Shown: positions 53,408 to 62,729 of the stretch, piece by piece | How the letters are laid out: each line of letters opens with the position of its first letter | Numbering within the stretch: the stretch's first letter is position 1 | Source: Klebsiella ornithinolytica NBRC 105727 = ATCC 31898 | GTDB lineage: Bacteria > Pseudomonadota > Gammaproteobacteria > Enterobacterales > Enterobacteriaceae | DNA length: 64,000 nucleotides | Direction: 5' to 3' | NCBI RefSeq assembly: GCF_001598295.1 | Contig: NZ_BCYR01000001.1 | Location: 62,001 to 126,000, forward strand | Notes under the pieces: model-generated | Database searches by the model: none | Told to the model about the DNA's origin: nothing | Seen by the model: only the letters and a program-made list of their open reading frames with translations | Position numbers and translations under genes: made by a program

Positions 53408-54370
53408 ATGCAAACGCTCACCGCGCCTGTGCTCTATATCGCAGGTAATTACAATATTGACTTAATTATGGGGACCCTCGCGCACTGGCCGTTCCCCGGT
53501 ACCGAGGTGATGCTGGAACACAGCGCGCTGCGCCCCGGCGGCTCCGCGGGCAACTGCGCACTGGCGGCGGCGGCCATGCAGATCCCCCACTGCACCGTCG
53601 GCTGCCAGGGAGACGACGCCTTTACCGCCTGGCTGGCGGCGCAGTTCCCCGGCAGCGCCGAACGCTGGCCGCAGTACCCCTGCGAGACCTCGCTGACGGT
53701 GGCGGTGACGCATCCCGACAAAGAGCGTTCGTTTCTCAGCAACTATGGACATATCACCCGCCTGTCCGCCGACGACATTCTGACCCAGCTCCCGACCCGG
53801 GCGACGCCCGGCGATATTGTGCTGCTCTGCGGCACCTTCTTATGCACCGCGCTGTTGCCGGACTATCCGCGTCTGCTGACGACCCTGCGCGACCGCGGTT
53901 TTCAGGTGGCGGTCGATACCGGCTGGCCGCCGCACAGCTGGGACAGCGCGCTGCGTGAGGCGACCCACCGCTGGCTGGGCGATTGCGACTGGCTGCTGCT
54001 CAATGAGGTTGAAACGCTCGGCCTTGCAGATATGGACGTACTCCCGGCGGCGGCCCGCACGCTGGCGGCGCGTCTCAGCGGCCGGGGCGGCTGCATTGTC
54101 AAATGCGGCGCCGATGGCGCCTGGTGGTGGACGGCAGACCAGGGGCATCACGCGCCGGCGAAACCGGTCGAGGTCATCGACACTATCGGCGCCGGAGACA
54201 GTTTTAATGCCGGGTTTCTTGCCGGTTTGTTAAACGGCCAGCCGGCCTCACAGGCGTTACGTTGGGGCAACGCCGTGGCCGCATACGCGATCGGTTCATC
54301 CCCGCGTCGCTATCCCGACTGGCGAACCTTGCAACACCATATCGAGGAGGTCGACTATGGCCAGCGTTGA
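53408..54370 (+). CDS. PfkB-family carbohydrate kinase
   Basis: 320-residue ribokinase-superfamily kinase that would phosphorylate the imported sugar. LYIAGNYNIDLIMG is the substrate-binding start, RPGGSAGNCALAAAAM the PfkB signature 1 region, and DTIGAGDSFNAGF the signature 2 with catalytic Asp. NEVETLGL is also typical. It overlaps the ATPase start by 14 bases. Specificity (fructose-, ribose- or nucleoside-like) is not evident. Confidence 0.92.
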   Translation: MQTLTAPVLYIAGNYNIDLIMGTLAHWPFPGTEVMLEHSALRPGGSAGNCALAAAAMQIPHCTVGCQGDDAFTAWLAAQFPGSAERWPQYPCETSLTVAVTHPDKERSFLSNYGHITRLSADDILTQLPTRATPGDIVLLCGTFLCTALLPDYPRLLTTLRDRGFQVAVDTGWPPHSWDSALREATHRWLGDCDWLLLNEVETLGLADMDVLPAAARTLAARLSGRGGCIVKCGADGAWWWTADQGHHAPAKPVEVIDTIGAGDSFNAGFLAGLLNGQPASQALRWGNAVAAYAIGSSPRRYPDWRTLQHHIEEVDYGQR

Positions 54371-55442
54371 ACTGGTAAACGTCGCCAAGCAGTACGGTAA
54401 ACAGACGGTGCTGCATCCGCTGGATCTGACCATTCCGGACGGCAGCTTTACGGTGCTGGTCGGGCCATCCGGCTGCGGAAAGTCAACGCTGCTGCGCCTG
54501 CTGGCCGGGCTGGAAAGCCTGTCGGCGGGAACGATATTGATGAACAGCCGCCCAATCAACGATCTCGATCCCGCGGACCGCGATGTCGCCATGGTTTTTC
54601 AGAGCTACGCGCTCTACCCCCATCTGACGGTGGCGGAAAACCTCGCCTTTCATATGCAGGTCAAAAAAGTCGACAAGGCGACACAGAAAAACAAGGTTCA
54701 GCACATCGCCAGCATGCTGGGTATCGATAAGCTGCTCGGCCGCTATCCGCGAGCGCTCTCCGGCGGCCAGCGTCAGCGCGTGGCCATGGGCCGGGCGATG
54801 GTGCGCAACCCGCAGGTTTTTCTGTTCGATGAGCCGCTCTCCAACCTCGATGCCCAGCTGCGCATGGAGCTGCGGGCCGAGATCAAATCCCTGCACCAGC
54901 GCTTCAACACCACCATGATTTACGTCACCCACGATCAGGTTGAAGCCATGACGCTTGCCGACCAGATCGTGGTGATGCGCGATGGCGTGATCGTGCAGCA
55001 GGGGGCGCCGCTGGAGATTTACGATCGCCCCTGCAACACCTTCGTGGCGCGCTTTATCGGCTCCCCGCCGATGAATCTGCTGGAGGGGCAGATTCAGCAG
55101 CGCGATGGCCAGCCCGGCGTGCAGTGCGGCGAACTGTGGCTGGCTCTACCTGAACGCTGGTATCCGGCGGCGGCACGGCAGGGTCAGGCGCCGGTGATTG
55201 TCGGTCTGCGTCCGCAGGATATTCAGCCGGCTGACGAAGGGCTGCCGGGGGTCGTCAATATTGTCGAAATCACCGGCGAGTCCACGCTGCTGCATCTCGA
55301 CTGGCAGGGCTTCCCAATCCATGTCCAGGTCGCCGGGCGTCTCGAAGCGACTATCCGTCAGCCCTTATCGCTGGCGGTACGGCGCGAGAAAATCCATCTT
55401 TTCGACGCCGCCAGCGGCGAACGGCTGATATCCGCACGCTGA
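54357..55442 (+). CDS. Sugar ABC transporter ATPase (MsmK/UgpC type)
   Basis: 361-residue ATPase with Walker A GPSGCGKST, signature LSGGQRQR, Walker B FLFDEPLSNLDA, His switch VTHDQVE and a C-terminal TOBE/OB regulatory domain (GLRPQDIQ, GESTLLHLDW). It is the last gene of the operon. The overlap with the kinase gene is unusual, since ATPase and kinase are normally separate units, and suggests strict co-translation. Confidence 0.94.
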   Translation: MASVELVNVAKQYGKQTVLHPLDLTIPDGSFTVLVGPSGCGKSTLLRLLAGLESLSAGTILMNSRPINDLDPADRDVAMVFQSYALYPHLTVAENLAFHMQVKKVDKATQKNKVQHIASMLGIDKLLGRYPRALSGGQRQRVAMGRAMVRNPQVFLFDEPLSNLDAQLRMELRAEIKSLHQRFNTTMIYVTHDQVEAMTLADQIVVMRDGVIVQQGAPLEIYDRPCNTFVARFIGSPPMNLLEGQIQQRDGQPGVQCGELWLALPERWYPAAARQGQAPVIVGLRPQDIQPADEGLPGVVNIVEITGESTLLHLDWQGFPIHVQVAGRLEATIRQPLSLAVRREKIHLFDAASGERLISAR

Positions 55443-55456
55443 ACCTCGCGGGCGGG

Positions 55457-56611
55457 TCAGGTCGCCCCCGCCCGCATGTCGCGCAAACAGCAGCCATAGC
55501 GTAGCCCGGCGATGCAGCTTACGCTGGCGCTCACGATCAGCGTTCCACCCAGCGATTGCCCCCATCCCACCGCCGCCAGCCCGAGGCCAATCAGCACATA
55601 ATAGGCCAGGCCGAAGATAGCCCCGGCGGTTCCCCGACAGTGGCCATAAGCGCCCAGCGCCGTGCCGAGTAGCAGCGGGATCGCCATGGCGTAGGCGCAG
55701 GTGATCCCCATCATCGGCAGCAGGAACAGCAGCGTATCCGCCAGGCAGAACACCGCTACGCTGCTGATCAGCTGTATCAGGCAGGCGAGCAGCAATATTT
55801 CCGCTTCCGCAACGGCTTTGCGGAGCAGCCAACGATTGAACAGCGCCCCGGCCAACGACCCGACGGCCAAGGCGATGCCGCTGTAGCCAAAAGCCACGCT
55901 CCCCTGACGCAGCTGCGCGAAAATGAACGGCGCCAGGCTGTAATAGCTGAACAGACTGACGTTGAAGGCCGCCACCAGCAGGACCGCCAGCGCCAGCGAC
56001 TTATCCGTCGCCATCCGGCGTAACAGCGGTAAAAACGCGGTGTGAACATGCTGCGGCGGACGAGTTTCCGGCAGCAGCCAGCAGCACAGCAGCAGCAAAA
56101 CCGCGGCCAGCAGCGCGAGGGCCGTCAACACACCGTGCATTCCCCAGCCGGCAACGATGGCGCCGCCGAGGTAGACGCCTGCCGCCGGGCTGACCGCCAG
56201 CACGAGGCCCATCATCGAGAAGAGAGCGGCAAGCTGGCGGCCGTTAAAGCGGTCGCGAAGGATAGTCTGGCTCACCACAGACCCCGTTGCCGCACCGAAC
56301 GCCGACAGTATCCGGGCGACCAGCAGTAATGTGAAATCACGCGCCGCCAGCGCCAGCACGCAGCCCAGGGCATAGGTCGCGAGACCCGCCAGTAGCGCCG
56401 GACGCCGGCCATAGCGGTCGCTGAATCGGCCCCAGTACAGAACGCCGACGGCGAAGCCGATAAAGTAAACCGACAGAGTCTGCGCCGCCTCTGCCGCGCT
56501 GATGGAAAAATAGCGGCTGATATCGGTCAGCGCCGGACTGTAAATCGTCTCCACGATCTGCGGGAACATCAATAATGCGGTGACCAGCACCATGGCCGAA
56601 CGCCCGAACAT
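55457..56611 (-). CDS. MFS exporter, DHA1 (Bcr/CflA-like) family
   Basis: 384-residue drug:proton antiporter-type protein with about twelve membrane segments. The motif-A loop GRFSDRYGRRPALLAG and the motif-C region AVSPAAGVYLGG are typical of DHA1 exporters. AGGAGG supports the ATG at 56611 rather than the longer frame to 56629. A divergent AraC regulator is encoded 95 bases away, a layout like NimR and its target exporter. Substrate unknown. Confidence 0.88.
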   Translation of the reverse strand: MFGRSAMVLVTALLMFPQIVETIYSPALTDISRYFSISAAEAAQTLSVYFIGFAVGVLYWGRFSDRYGRRPALLAGLATYALGCVLALAARDFTLLLVARILSAFGAATGSVVSQTILRDRFNGRQLAALFSMMGLVLAVSPAAGVYLGGAIVAGWGMHGVLTALALLAAVLLLLCCWLLPETRPPQHVHTAFLPLLRRMATDKSLALAVLLVAAFNVSLFSYYSLAPFIFAQLRQGSVAFGYSGIALAVGSLAGALFNRWLLRKAVAEAEILLLACLIQLISSVAVFCLADTLLFLLPMMGITCAYAMAIPLLLGTALGAYGHCRGTAGAIFGLAYYVLIGLGLAAVGWGQSLGGTLIVSASVSCIAGLRYGCCLRDMRAGAT

Positions 56612-56706
56612 CATCACCTCCTGAACCATTAAGAGGCGCTATTGTAGGCGGACCATAAATCGCACATTATAAACATAATGACTTTTTATATCGGAAATCA
56701 GACATC

Positions 56707-57486
56707 ATGGCGTGGCTCGAGGCGAATGCGCTATTTAATCCGGACGATCTGCATAACAGGGTGATTGGCGTCTGCTCGGCGCTGGGCCAGCATGATTCCG
56801 GCAGCCACCTGCACCGGATGGGACAGCTGCTGTTTACCCGTCAGGGCTGCGTACGCCTGACCCTCAACAACGGCGCGCTGCTGTGCCTGCTGCCGCCCAC
56901 CCGGGCGGCCTGGATACCGGCCGGTATAGACCATCGTGCGGAGATGAAAAGCATTGTCGACTATCGCTCGATCTGGTTTCATCCGACCCACTATCCTGCT
57001 CTCCCACGTCATCCGGCGATCCTTAACGTCGGCCCGCTGCTGCGCGAACTGCTGGAGCGAATCGCCGCCAGCCCGTGGGATAGTGACTGGCAGAACGGCA
57101 TCGGCTGGCACCTCGCCGCGCTTTGCGAGGCGGAAATGTGCAGCGCGGCGCAGGAGCCGATGATGCTCGCCCTGCCTCAGGATAAGCGTCTGGCGCTGCT
57201 CGCCGGCGACGCCCTGCCGCCGCCGCTGCAGCAGCTGGCGGTCCGCTGCGGAGCCAGCGAAAAGACCATCAGCCGGATTTTCCGTCGCGATACCGGGATG
57301 ACTTATCAGCAGTGGCGCCAGCAGTGGCGCCTGATGAAAGCGGTGGAGCTGCTGGCCACCGGGGCGCGTATTACCGATACCGCGCAGGCGCTGGATTTCG
57401 CCAGCGACAGCGCCTTTATCTACTTTTTCCGCACCATGACCGGCATGACGCCGGGACGCTATTTCTTACCGCAGACCACGCGTTAA
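56707..57486 (+). CDS. AraC-family regulator, divergent to the MFS exporter
   Basis: 259 residues. The N-terminal AraC ligand-binding-like part (QLLFTRQGCVRLTLNNGALLCLLPPTRAAWIPAGIDH) is a cupin. The C-terminal double HTH starts at about 165 (LQQLAVRCGASEKTISRIFRRDTGMTYQQWRQQWRLMKAVELL, then ITDTAQALDFASDSAFIYFFR). It resembles YeaM/NimR-type activators. The stop overlaps the converging Anbu stop by 4 bases. It most likely controls the exporter gene and itself. Confidence 0.9.
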   Translation: MAWLEANALFNPDDLHNRVIGVCSALGQHDSGSHLHRMGQLLFTRQGCVRLTLNNGALLCLLPPTRAAWIPAGIDHRAEMKSIVDYRSIWFHPTHYPALPRHPAILNVGPLLRELLERIAASPWDSDWQNGIGWHLAALCEAEMCSAAQEPMMLALPQDKRLALLAGDALPPPLQQLAVRCGASEKTISRIFRRDTGMTYQQWRQQWRLMKAVELLATGARITDTAQALDFASDSAFIYFFRTMTGMTPGRYFLPQTTR

Positions 57487-58223
57487 CGATCGCCGCCCGG
57501 CGCATAGGGCGGCAAGGTCAGGAACGTGTTTTGCAGTCCTTCCGACCACGCCTTGCGAATGGTGTTGAAGTACGGGTCGCTTTCGGTGATGCGATGCTGG
57601 CCGGCGCTGCTCAAACTGCCGCTGCGGTACAGCAGCGTGTCCAGCGGCAGGCCCACGGAGAGATTGCTGCGCAAGGTGGAGTCAATCGAGATCAGCGCAC
57701 AGCACATCGCCTGCTCCAGCGGTGTCTCCCGGCTGAGCACCCGGTCGATAATCGGCTTGCCGTATTTGCTCTCGCCAATCTGGAAATAAGGGGTGTCGTA
57801 CGAGGCTTCAATAAAATTGCCTTCCGGGTAGATATGGAAAAGGCGATGCGTTTCCCCGGCAATCTGCCCGCCCAGCAGCAGATTACAGTTGAAATTGGTG
57901 TTGCCACAGTGCTGCTGATTGCTGCTGTCGCGCTGAATCACCTCCTGCAGCGTTTTGCCGATCAGCATCGCCGCATCATACAGCGAACTCACCTGCATCA
58001 AATTAGGCTCCTGCTGAGTCGCAATCCGCGTACTCAGCAGGCTTATGACGCTCTGGGTGGTGGCCAGATTGCCGGCGGACTGTAGCACCATGACGCGTTC
58101 ACCGTCCTCGGCGAAGACATGGAGCTTTTTAAAGGTCGCAATATGATCCACTCCCGCGTTGGTACGGGAATCTGAGGCGAAAACCAGTCCATCCGCTAAA
58201 CACATGGCCACACAGTAGGTCAT
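57483..58223 (-). CDS. Anbu (ancestral beta subunit) proteasome-like peptidase
   Basis: 246-residue Ntn-hydrolase of the Anbu family, related to HslV and 20S beta subunits. After Met the Thr2 would be the nucleophile (MTYCVAMCLADGLVFASDSRTNAGVDHI). The region GETHRLFHIYPEGNFIEA and the C-terminal NTFLTLPPY are typical of Anbu. It is encoded with a transglutaminase, an alpha-E and an ATP-grasp protein, the conserved Anbu operon, whose substrate is not established. This is the last gene of the operon, 18 bases after the transglutaminase gene. Confidence 0.93.
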   Translation of the reverse strand: MTYCVAMCLADGLVFASDSRTNAGVDHIATFKKLHVFAEDGERVMVLQSAGNLATTQSVISLLSTRIATQQEPNLMQVSSLYDAAMLIGKTLQEVIQRDSSNQQHCGNTNFNCNLLLGGQIAGETHRLFHIYPEGNFIEASYDTPYFQIGESKYGKPIIDRVLSRETPLEQAMCCALISIDSTLRSNLSVGLPLDTLLYRSGSLSSAGQHRITESDPYFNTIRKAWSEGLQNTFLTLPPYAPGGDR

Positions 58224-58241
58224 CGTTAATTGTTCCTGCTT

Positions 58242-59057
58242 TTATTGCTGCTGTGCCTGTTGCGAATGCTCGCGCACTTCAGCGTTGGTTAGCATTATTT
58301 CCCCGCCGCCGCCCAGCCGGGTACCGCGCACCGGGCAGGCGTCAAGATAGTCCAGCCCGGTCGCCAGCCGCAGATGCTGGTTGAGGTGACGGGTATTATT
58401 GGTGATATCAAAAGATTGCCAGCGTCCGTTGAGCCACACCTCTGCCCATGCGTGCATCGCGACATGCTGGGCATTATCGCTGTAAACGTAGCCGCTGACG
58501 TAGCGCGCCGGAATCTCCAGCGCGCGACAACAGGCGAGGAAGACGTGCGTGTGATCCTGGCAGACGCCTTTTGCCCTGGCAAAGGCATCCGCGGCAGAGT
58601 CCTGTACCTGCGTGGCTCCCGGTGAGTATGGCATTCTCAGCAGCAGGTCCGCCATCAGTTGATTCAGGCTCTCCTCCGGCTCGTCGTGGCGATACAGGCG
58701 CCGGGCAAACTCGCGGATCCGATCGTCGGCACGGGTCAACGGCGTACAGCGTAAATAGACCAGCGGAGAGAGCAGCTCCTCTTCCGCCACATCGCTCTGT
58801 TCGCTGTCCTCGGCAATATCCACGATCCCGCTGGCGCGGATGGCAATCTCTTTGTGAGGATTGTCGAGCGTTAACACATGCAGGACATTTCCCCACGCGT
58901 CGGTGGTCGTCACCGCCGCACCTTCCGGCAAGGTTAGCGTCCAGGCGGTAATGGTTTGCCGCCCGGTGCTGCGCGGCGTCAGGCGCAGATACTGGGTCGA
59001 AAACTTCACTTCTTCATCGTAGCCGTAGCGGGTCAGGTGATCGATGACCAGTTTCAT
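58242..59057 (-). CDS. Transglutaminase-like protease of the Anbu operon
   Basis: 271 residues. The N-terminal bacterial transglutaminase-like domain spans 1-90 (LVIDHLTRYGYDEEVKFSTQYLRLTPR). The catalytic core has Cys in GVCQDHTHVFLACCRALEIPARYVSGYVY, His in VAMHAWAEVWL and Asp in WQSFDITN. Such proteins are thought to act as peptidases or amide-forming enzymes. It overlaps the alpha-E gene by 4 bases, so is co-translated. Confidence 0.92.
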   Translation of the reverse strand: MKLVIDHLTRYGYDEEVKFSTQYLRLTPRSTGRQTITAWTLTLPEGAAVTTTDAWGNVLHVLTLDNPHKEIAIRASGIVDIAEDSEQSDVAEEELLSPLVYLRCTPLTRADDRIREFARRLYRHDEPEESLNQLMADLLLRMPYSPGATQVQDSAADAFARAKGVCQDHTHVFLACCRALEIPARYVSGYVYSDNAQHVAMHAWAEVWLNGRWQSFDITNNTRHLNQHLRLATGLDYLDACPVRGTRLGGGGEIMLTNAEVREHSQQAQQQ

Positions 59058-59983
59058 AGCGCCTCCAGATAAGTTTGTCTGATGCTGTCGGACAGAGCAT
59101 TAATACGCGCCAGCAGTCCGTTGAGGTAACTTTGTAAATCGGCGCCCGCCAGATCGTCGCGGGTACTGAAGCGCAGATCGACATTCAGCTGATGCGCCAG
59201 GCGCAGCGGCAGGTGCGAGCGGTCGTTGGCGATATGCTCCAGCTGACCAATCAGATCGGAGATACAGGCCCGCAGGGATCGCGGCACGTCGTTGCGCAAA
59301 ATCAGTAGCTCCATCACCGTCTCCCGGGTGACCGGCTGGCGAAAGATACTGTTGTAGGCTTCCCGGGCGCTGACCGCGTTAAGCAGAGTATCCAGCCGGT
59401 AGTATTCACGCACCGGATCCGGATCGCTGCTCAGCTGCTGATCCTTGATCAGCAGCAGTTGCGTGGTGGCGTAGGCCCGTTCAATCAAGGTGCCGATACC
59501 GATAAAACTCAGCGCGTCATTGCGCAGCAGCGTACCCAGCACCGCGCCGCGAAACAGGTGCACCCGCTCCTTTACCCACTCGAAAAAACCATCGGTGCCC
59601 AGTTCGCTAATCCCTCGCTGGCGGAGCTGGCGCAGTTCAATGCGCGTCGCGTTGATGCACTCCCACACCTCGGCGGACAGGCTGCCGCGAACCGCGTGCG
59701 CGTTGTTCCAGGCCATCTCCACGCAGCTGTAAATGCTGCAGGGGTTGTTGCCGTCGAGGGCGAAGAAGTTGAGCAAATTGCTCATGGTGAAGCGCGCATG
59801 TCGCGCCTGAAACAGTTCATGGGTTAAGGACAAATTCAGCGGCAGGGCCAGGTCCCGCGACTGCTGGCTGTGACGCGGGATCATCGACAGCTTCCACGTC
59901 ACATCGAGCACCCGGGCATAGCTTTCCGCGCGCTCCAGGTAGCGCGCCATCCAGAATAGTTCACTCGCAGTCCGACTCAGCAT
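59054..59983 (-). CDS. Alpha-E domain protein of the Anbu operon
   Basis: 309 residues of all-alpha alpha-E domain (MLSRTASELFWMARYLERAESYARVLDV is the family start). Function is not established; it always accompanies a circularly permuted ATP-grasp protein, with which it is proposed to work in peptide or amide synthesis. It overlaps the ATP-grasp gene by 7 bases and the transglutaminase gene by 4. Confidence 0.93.
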   Translation of the reverse strand: MLSRTASELFWMARYLERAESYARVLDVTWKLSMIPRHSQQSRDLALPLNLSLTHELFQARHARFTMSNLLNFFALDGNNPCSIYSCVEMAWNNAHAVRGSLSAEVWECINATRIELRQLRQRGISELGTDGFFEWVKERVHLFRGAVLGTLLRNDALSFIGIGTLIERAYATTQLLLIKDQQLSSDPDPVREYYRLDTLLNAVSAREAYNSIFRQPVTRETVMELLILRNDVPRSLRACISDLIGQLEHIANDRSHLPLRLAHQLNVDLRFSTRDDLAGADLQSYLNGLLARINALSDSIRQTYLEAL

Positions 59984-61416
59984 GATTCACCATCCTCCAT
60001 CACCCAGGTATCTTTGGTGCCCCCGCCCTGCGATGAGTTCACCACCAGCGAGCCTTCGGTAAGCGCCACCCGCGTCAGACCGCCTGGCACCAGACGAATC
60101 TCCTGGCCGGAGAGGACAAAAGGACGCAAATCGATATGCCTCGGCGACAGCCCCCCTTCCACGAAGGTCGGACAGGTTGACAGCGCCAGGGTCTCCTGTC
60201 CGATATAGTTAGCCGGATTGGCCAACAGACGCTGGCGAAACATCTCCCGCTCTTCTTTGGTTGAACGCGGCCCCACCAGCATGCCGTATCCCCCGGCGCC
60301 ATGAACTTCCTTGACCACCATCCTCTCGAGATTACCCAGCACGTACTGCAGATCCTCCGGCTTACGACACTGCCAGGTGGGAATGTTGTTCAGAATCGGC
60401 TGTTCGCCAAGATAGAACCGGATCATCTCCGGCACAAAGGGGTAGATCGACTTATCGTCCGCCACACCGGTGCCAATCGCATTAGCCAGCACCACGCCGC
60501 CCGCGCGATATACCGACAGCAGGCCGGGCACGCCGAGCATCGAGTCGGCGCGAAACGCCAGCGGGTCGAGATAGGCATCATCAACACGCCGGTAAATTAC
60601 GTCCACCCGCCGCGGTCCTTCGGTGGTGCGCATATAGACCGCGCCCGATTTAATAAACAGATCGGCGCTTTCTACCAGCTCAACCCCCATCTGCTGGGCG
60701 AGGAAACTGTGTTCGAAATAGGCGCTGTTAAAACGCCCGGGCGTCATCACGACCACACAGGGATCGTCCACCGGGGAACTTTCACGCAGGGTTTGCAGCA
60801 GGTAGCCCGGATAGCGCTCGACCGGCGCAATATGGTGATTTTCAAACATCTCCGGGTAGAGACGCATCATCATTTTGCGGTTTTCCAGCATATACGAGAC
60901 CCCTGAAGGGGTCCGCAGGTTATCCTCCAGCACGTAATACTGGCCGTCGCTGTTGCGCACCATATCGACGCCGGTAATGTGGGCATAGGTATTATTGGGC
61001 AGATTTATCCCCTGCATGCAGGGCTGATATTGTTCATTGGCCAGTACCTGCTCCGCCGGAATAAGGCCCGCGCGCAGGATATTTTGCTCGTGGTAGATAT
61101 CGTACAAAAAGGCGTTCAGCGCTTTGACCCGCTGACGAATACCGCGATCGATCTTTTTCCACTCTCCGCCGGGAATGATGCGCGGGACGCTATCAAACGG
61201 AATCAAACGCTCGGTACCTTCATCTTCCCCATACACATTAAAAGTGATGCCGATGCGGTGAAAAAGCAGCTCCGCCTGCTCTTTCTTTTGCCGGATAGAG
61301 AATTGATCGGTGTTGTGAAACCATTGCCACCAGGCGTTATAGTGGTGACGCTGCTGTCCCTGCGCGGTAAGCATCTCATCATAATAATGCCCGTCAGGAA
61401 GCGTTATTTTTATCAT
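59977..61416 (-). CDS. Circularly permuted ATP-grasp protein of the Anbu operon
   Basis: 479 residues of the circularly permuted ATP-grasp type (former DUF404/407). Core segments include ITGVDMVRNSDGQYYVLEDNLRTPSGVSYMLENR, VVVMTPGRFNSAYFEHSFLAQQMG, NAIGTGVADDKSIYPF and MVVKEVHGAGGYGMLVGP, covering ATP- and metal-binding residues. Family members are proposed to ligate amino acids or peptides with ATP. It is the first gene of the operon and sets up the likely reaction whose product the transglutaminase and Anbu would handle. Confidence 0.93.
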   Translation of the reverse strand: MIKITLPDGHYYDEMLTAQGQQRHHYNAWWQWFHNTDQFSIRQKKEQAELLFHRIGITFNVYGEDEGTERLIPFDSVPRIIPGGEWKKIDRGIRQRVKALNAFLYDIYHEQNILRAGLIPAEQVLANEQYQPCMQGINLPNNTYAHITGVDMVRNSDGQYYVLEDNLRTPSGVSYMLENRKMMMRLYPEMFENHHIAPVERYPGYLLQTLRESSPVDDPCVVVMTPGRFNSAYFEHSFLAQQMGVELVESADLFIKSGAVYMRTTEGPRRVDVIYRRVDDAYLDPLAFRADSMLGVPGLLSVYRAGGVVLANAIGTGVADDKSIYPFVPEMIRFYLGEQPILNNIPTWQCRKPEDLQYVLGNLERMVVKEVHGAGGYGMLVGPRSTKEEREMFRQRLLANPANYIGQETLALSTCPTFVEGGLSPRHIDLRPFVLSGQEIRLVPGGLTRVALTEGSLVVNSSQGGGTKDTWVMEDGESC

Positions 61417-61620
61417 GGCCGTCTCCTCCGGTTATACTCACGTTGGGGTAACCCCGCAAAGAGATAAGCATTTATTATGCCAGGTAGCAGACGGCATGAG
61501 ACGAGTGCAATTCCCCGCAGCGCGCCGCTTTATTGTGCAAAAAACCATCACCCCGATAGCCGATGCCACGCCGGTTGTGCACCACCATGAGGCAAATATC
61601 GTGCGCCTGCGCCATCAGGG

Positions 61621-62514
61621 TTAGCCCCCGTTCAGCCAGCGCGCGTAATGCTCCGGCCATTCGACGGTCGGCGTACCGGGGCGGCCCATGGCAAAACCAT
61701 GTCCGCCGCGGGCATAGCGATAGAGGCTGACCGGTATCTGATGCTGCCGACAGGCGGCGGCCATGATCAGGGTGTTATGCGGATCGGACACCGAATCGTC
61801 CTCCGCCTGGGCCAGAAAGCAGGGCGGCGTCTGTGCATTGACGTAGGTCTGGACCGACCAGGCGCGGTCAACCGCCTCTGAGGCATGGGCTCCTGCCAGC
61901 ATCCGGTGCGTCGCGGTATGGCTATAGGGCGACATCAGCGAAATAATCGGATAAATCAGCGCGGCTTTATCGGCACGAGCCGGGCGATCATCGAGGGCAT
62001 CCTGCGGCGAATAAGCGGCAAAATCGGCCCGGCAGGCCGCCATACCCAGCAAATGCCCGCCGGCGGAAAACCCCAGCAGGCTGACCTGTTCTTCCCGCGC
62101 GCGAATCAGCCGCAGCGCCCGCTGGGCGTCCTGCAACGGCGCCAGCGCGCCGGCGCCCCACCCTTCGCCGGGCAAGCGGTAGCTCAGGATATAGGCGGTA
62201 TAACCGCGGGCGGTCAGCCAGCGCGCGGCAGGCCAGGCTTCTTTCGTCATTTCGATGCGCCGGTAGCCGCCTCCGGCGGCAATCAGTACACCATGACCGC
62301 GGGATAGCGCCGGTCGCCACACCGTCAGCTGCGGCCGGGCAATATGAGTGAGCGCGCCGCGCGCAGAGAGCCGCGGCGCCCCGGATGGCCCGCCGCCGCC
62401 CGGCGGTTCGCCAGGCCATAAGCAGAGCGCCTCATCCCGGCGATCGCTGGCCCCGGCGCGTGCCGCAGCCCACAGCGACACGGCGCTTAACAGTAGAAAA
62501 TGACGTCGATTCAC
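61621..62514 (-). CDS. Alpha/beta hydrolase with Tat-type signal peptide (esterase-like)
   Basis: 297-residue exported esterase/lipase-like hydrolase. The N terminus MNRRHFLLLSAVSLWAAARAGA has twin arginines followed by F and a hydrophobic segment, a Tat-type signal. The nucleophile elbow is LLGFSAGGH, the oxyanion region GVLIAAGGGYRRIEM, the acid is in AQAEDDSVSDPHN and the His in RGGHGFAMG. It resembles BD-FAE/AXE-type esterases acting on acetylated sugars. It stands alone between the Anbu operon and treA. Substrate unknown. Confidence 0.85.
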   Translation of the reverse strand: MNRRHFLLLSAVSLWAAARAGASDRRDEALCLWPGEPPGGGGPSGAPRLSARGALTHIARPQLTVWRPALSRGHGVLIAAGGGYRRIEMTKEAWPAARWLTARGYTAYILSYRLPGEGWGAGALAPLQDAQRALRLIRAREEQVSLLGFSAGGHLLGMAACRADFAAYSPQDALDDRPARADKAALIYPIISLMSPYSHTATHRMLAGAHASEAVDRAWSVQTYVNAQTPPCFLAQAEDDSVSDPHNTLIMAAACRQHQIPVSLYRYARGGHGFAMGRPGTPTVEWPEHYARWLNGG

Positions 62515-62729
62515 CCGCAGTTCTCCTCAGACTTTAATCGACCGATAACAGCACACCGCCGCTCTCCCCCGGTCTTTTATTCTCGTTTCTCTGGCCGGAC
62601 GGGCAGGTAAATTGTCTGTTTTCACGCAAAATGTTACCTGCAACACCCCGGATGGCGGATATTCGTCTAAGGTTTTCTGATGGTCAAATGCAGTGGCAAG
62701 ACCGTCTGAAATGATAAGGAGAATTCCCC

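Noticed and set aside
61415-61624. 69-codon frame between the ATP-grasp and esterase genes
   Set aside because: No ribosome site or domain; it overlaps the starts or ends of both neighbours on the opposite strand.
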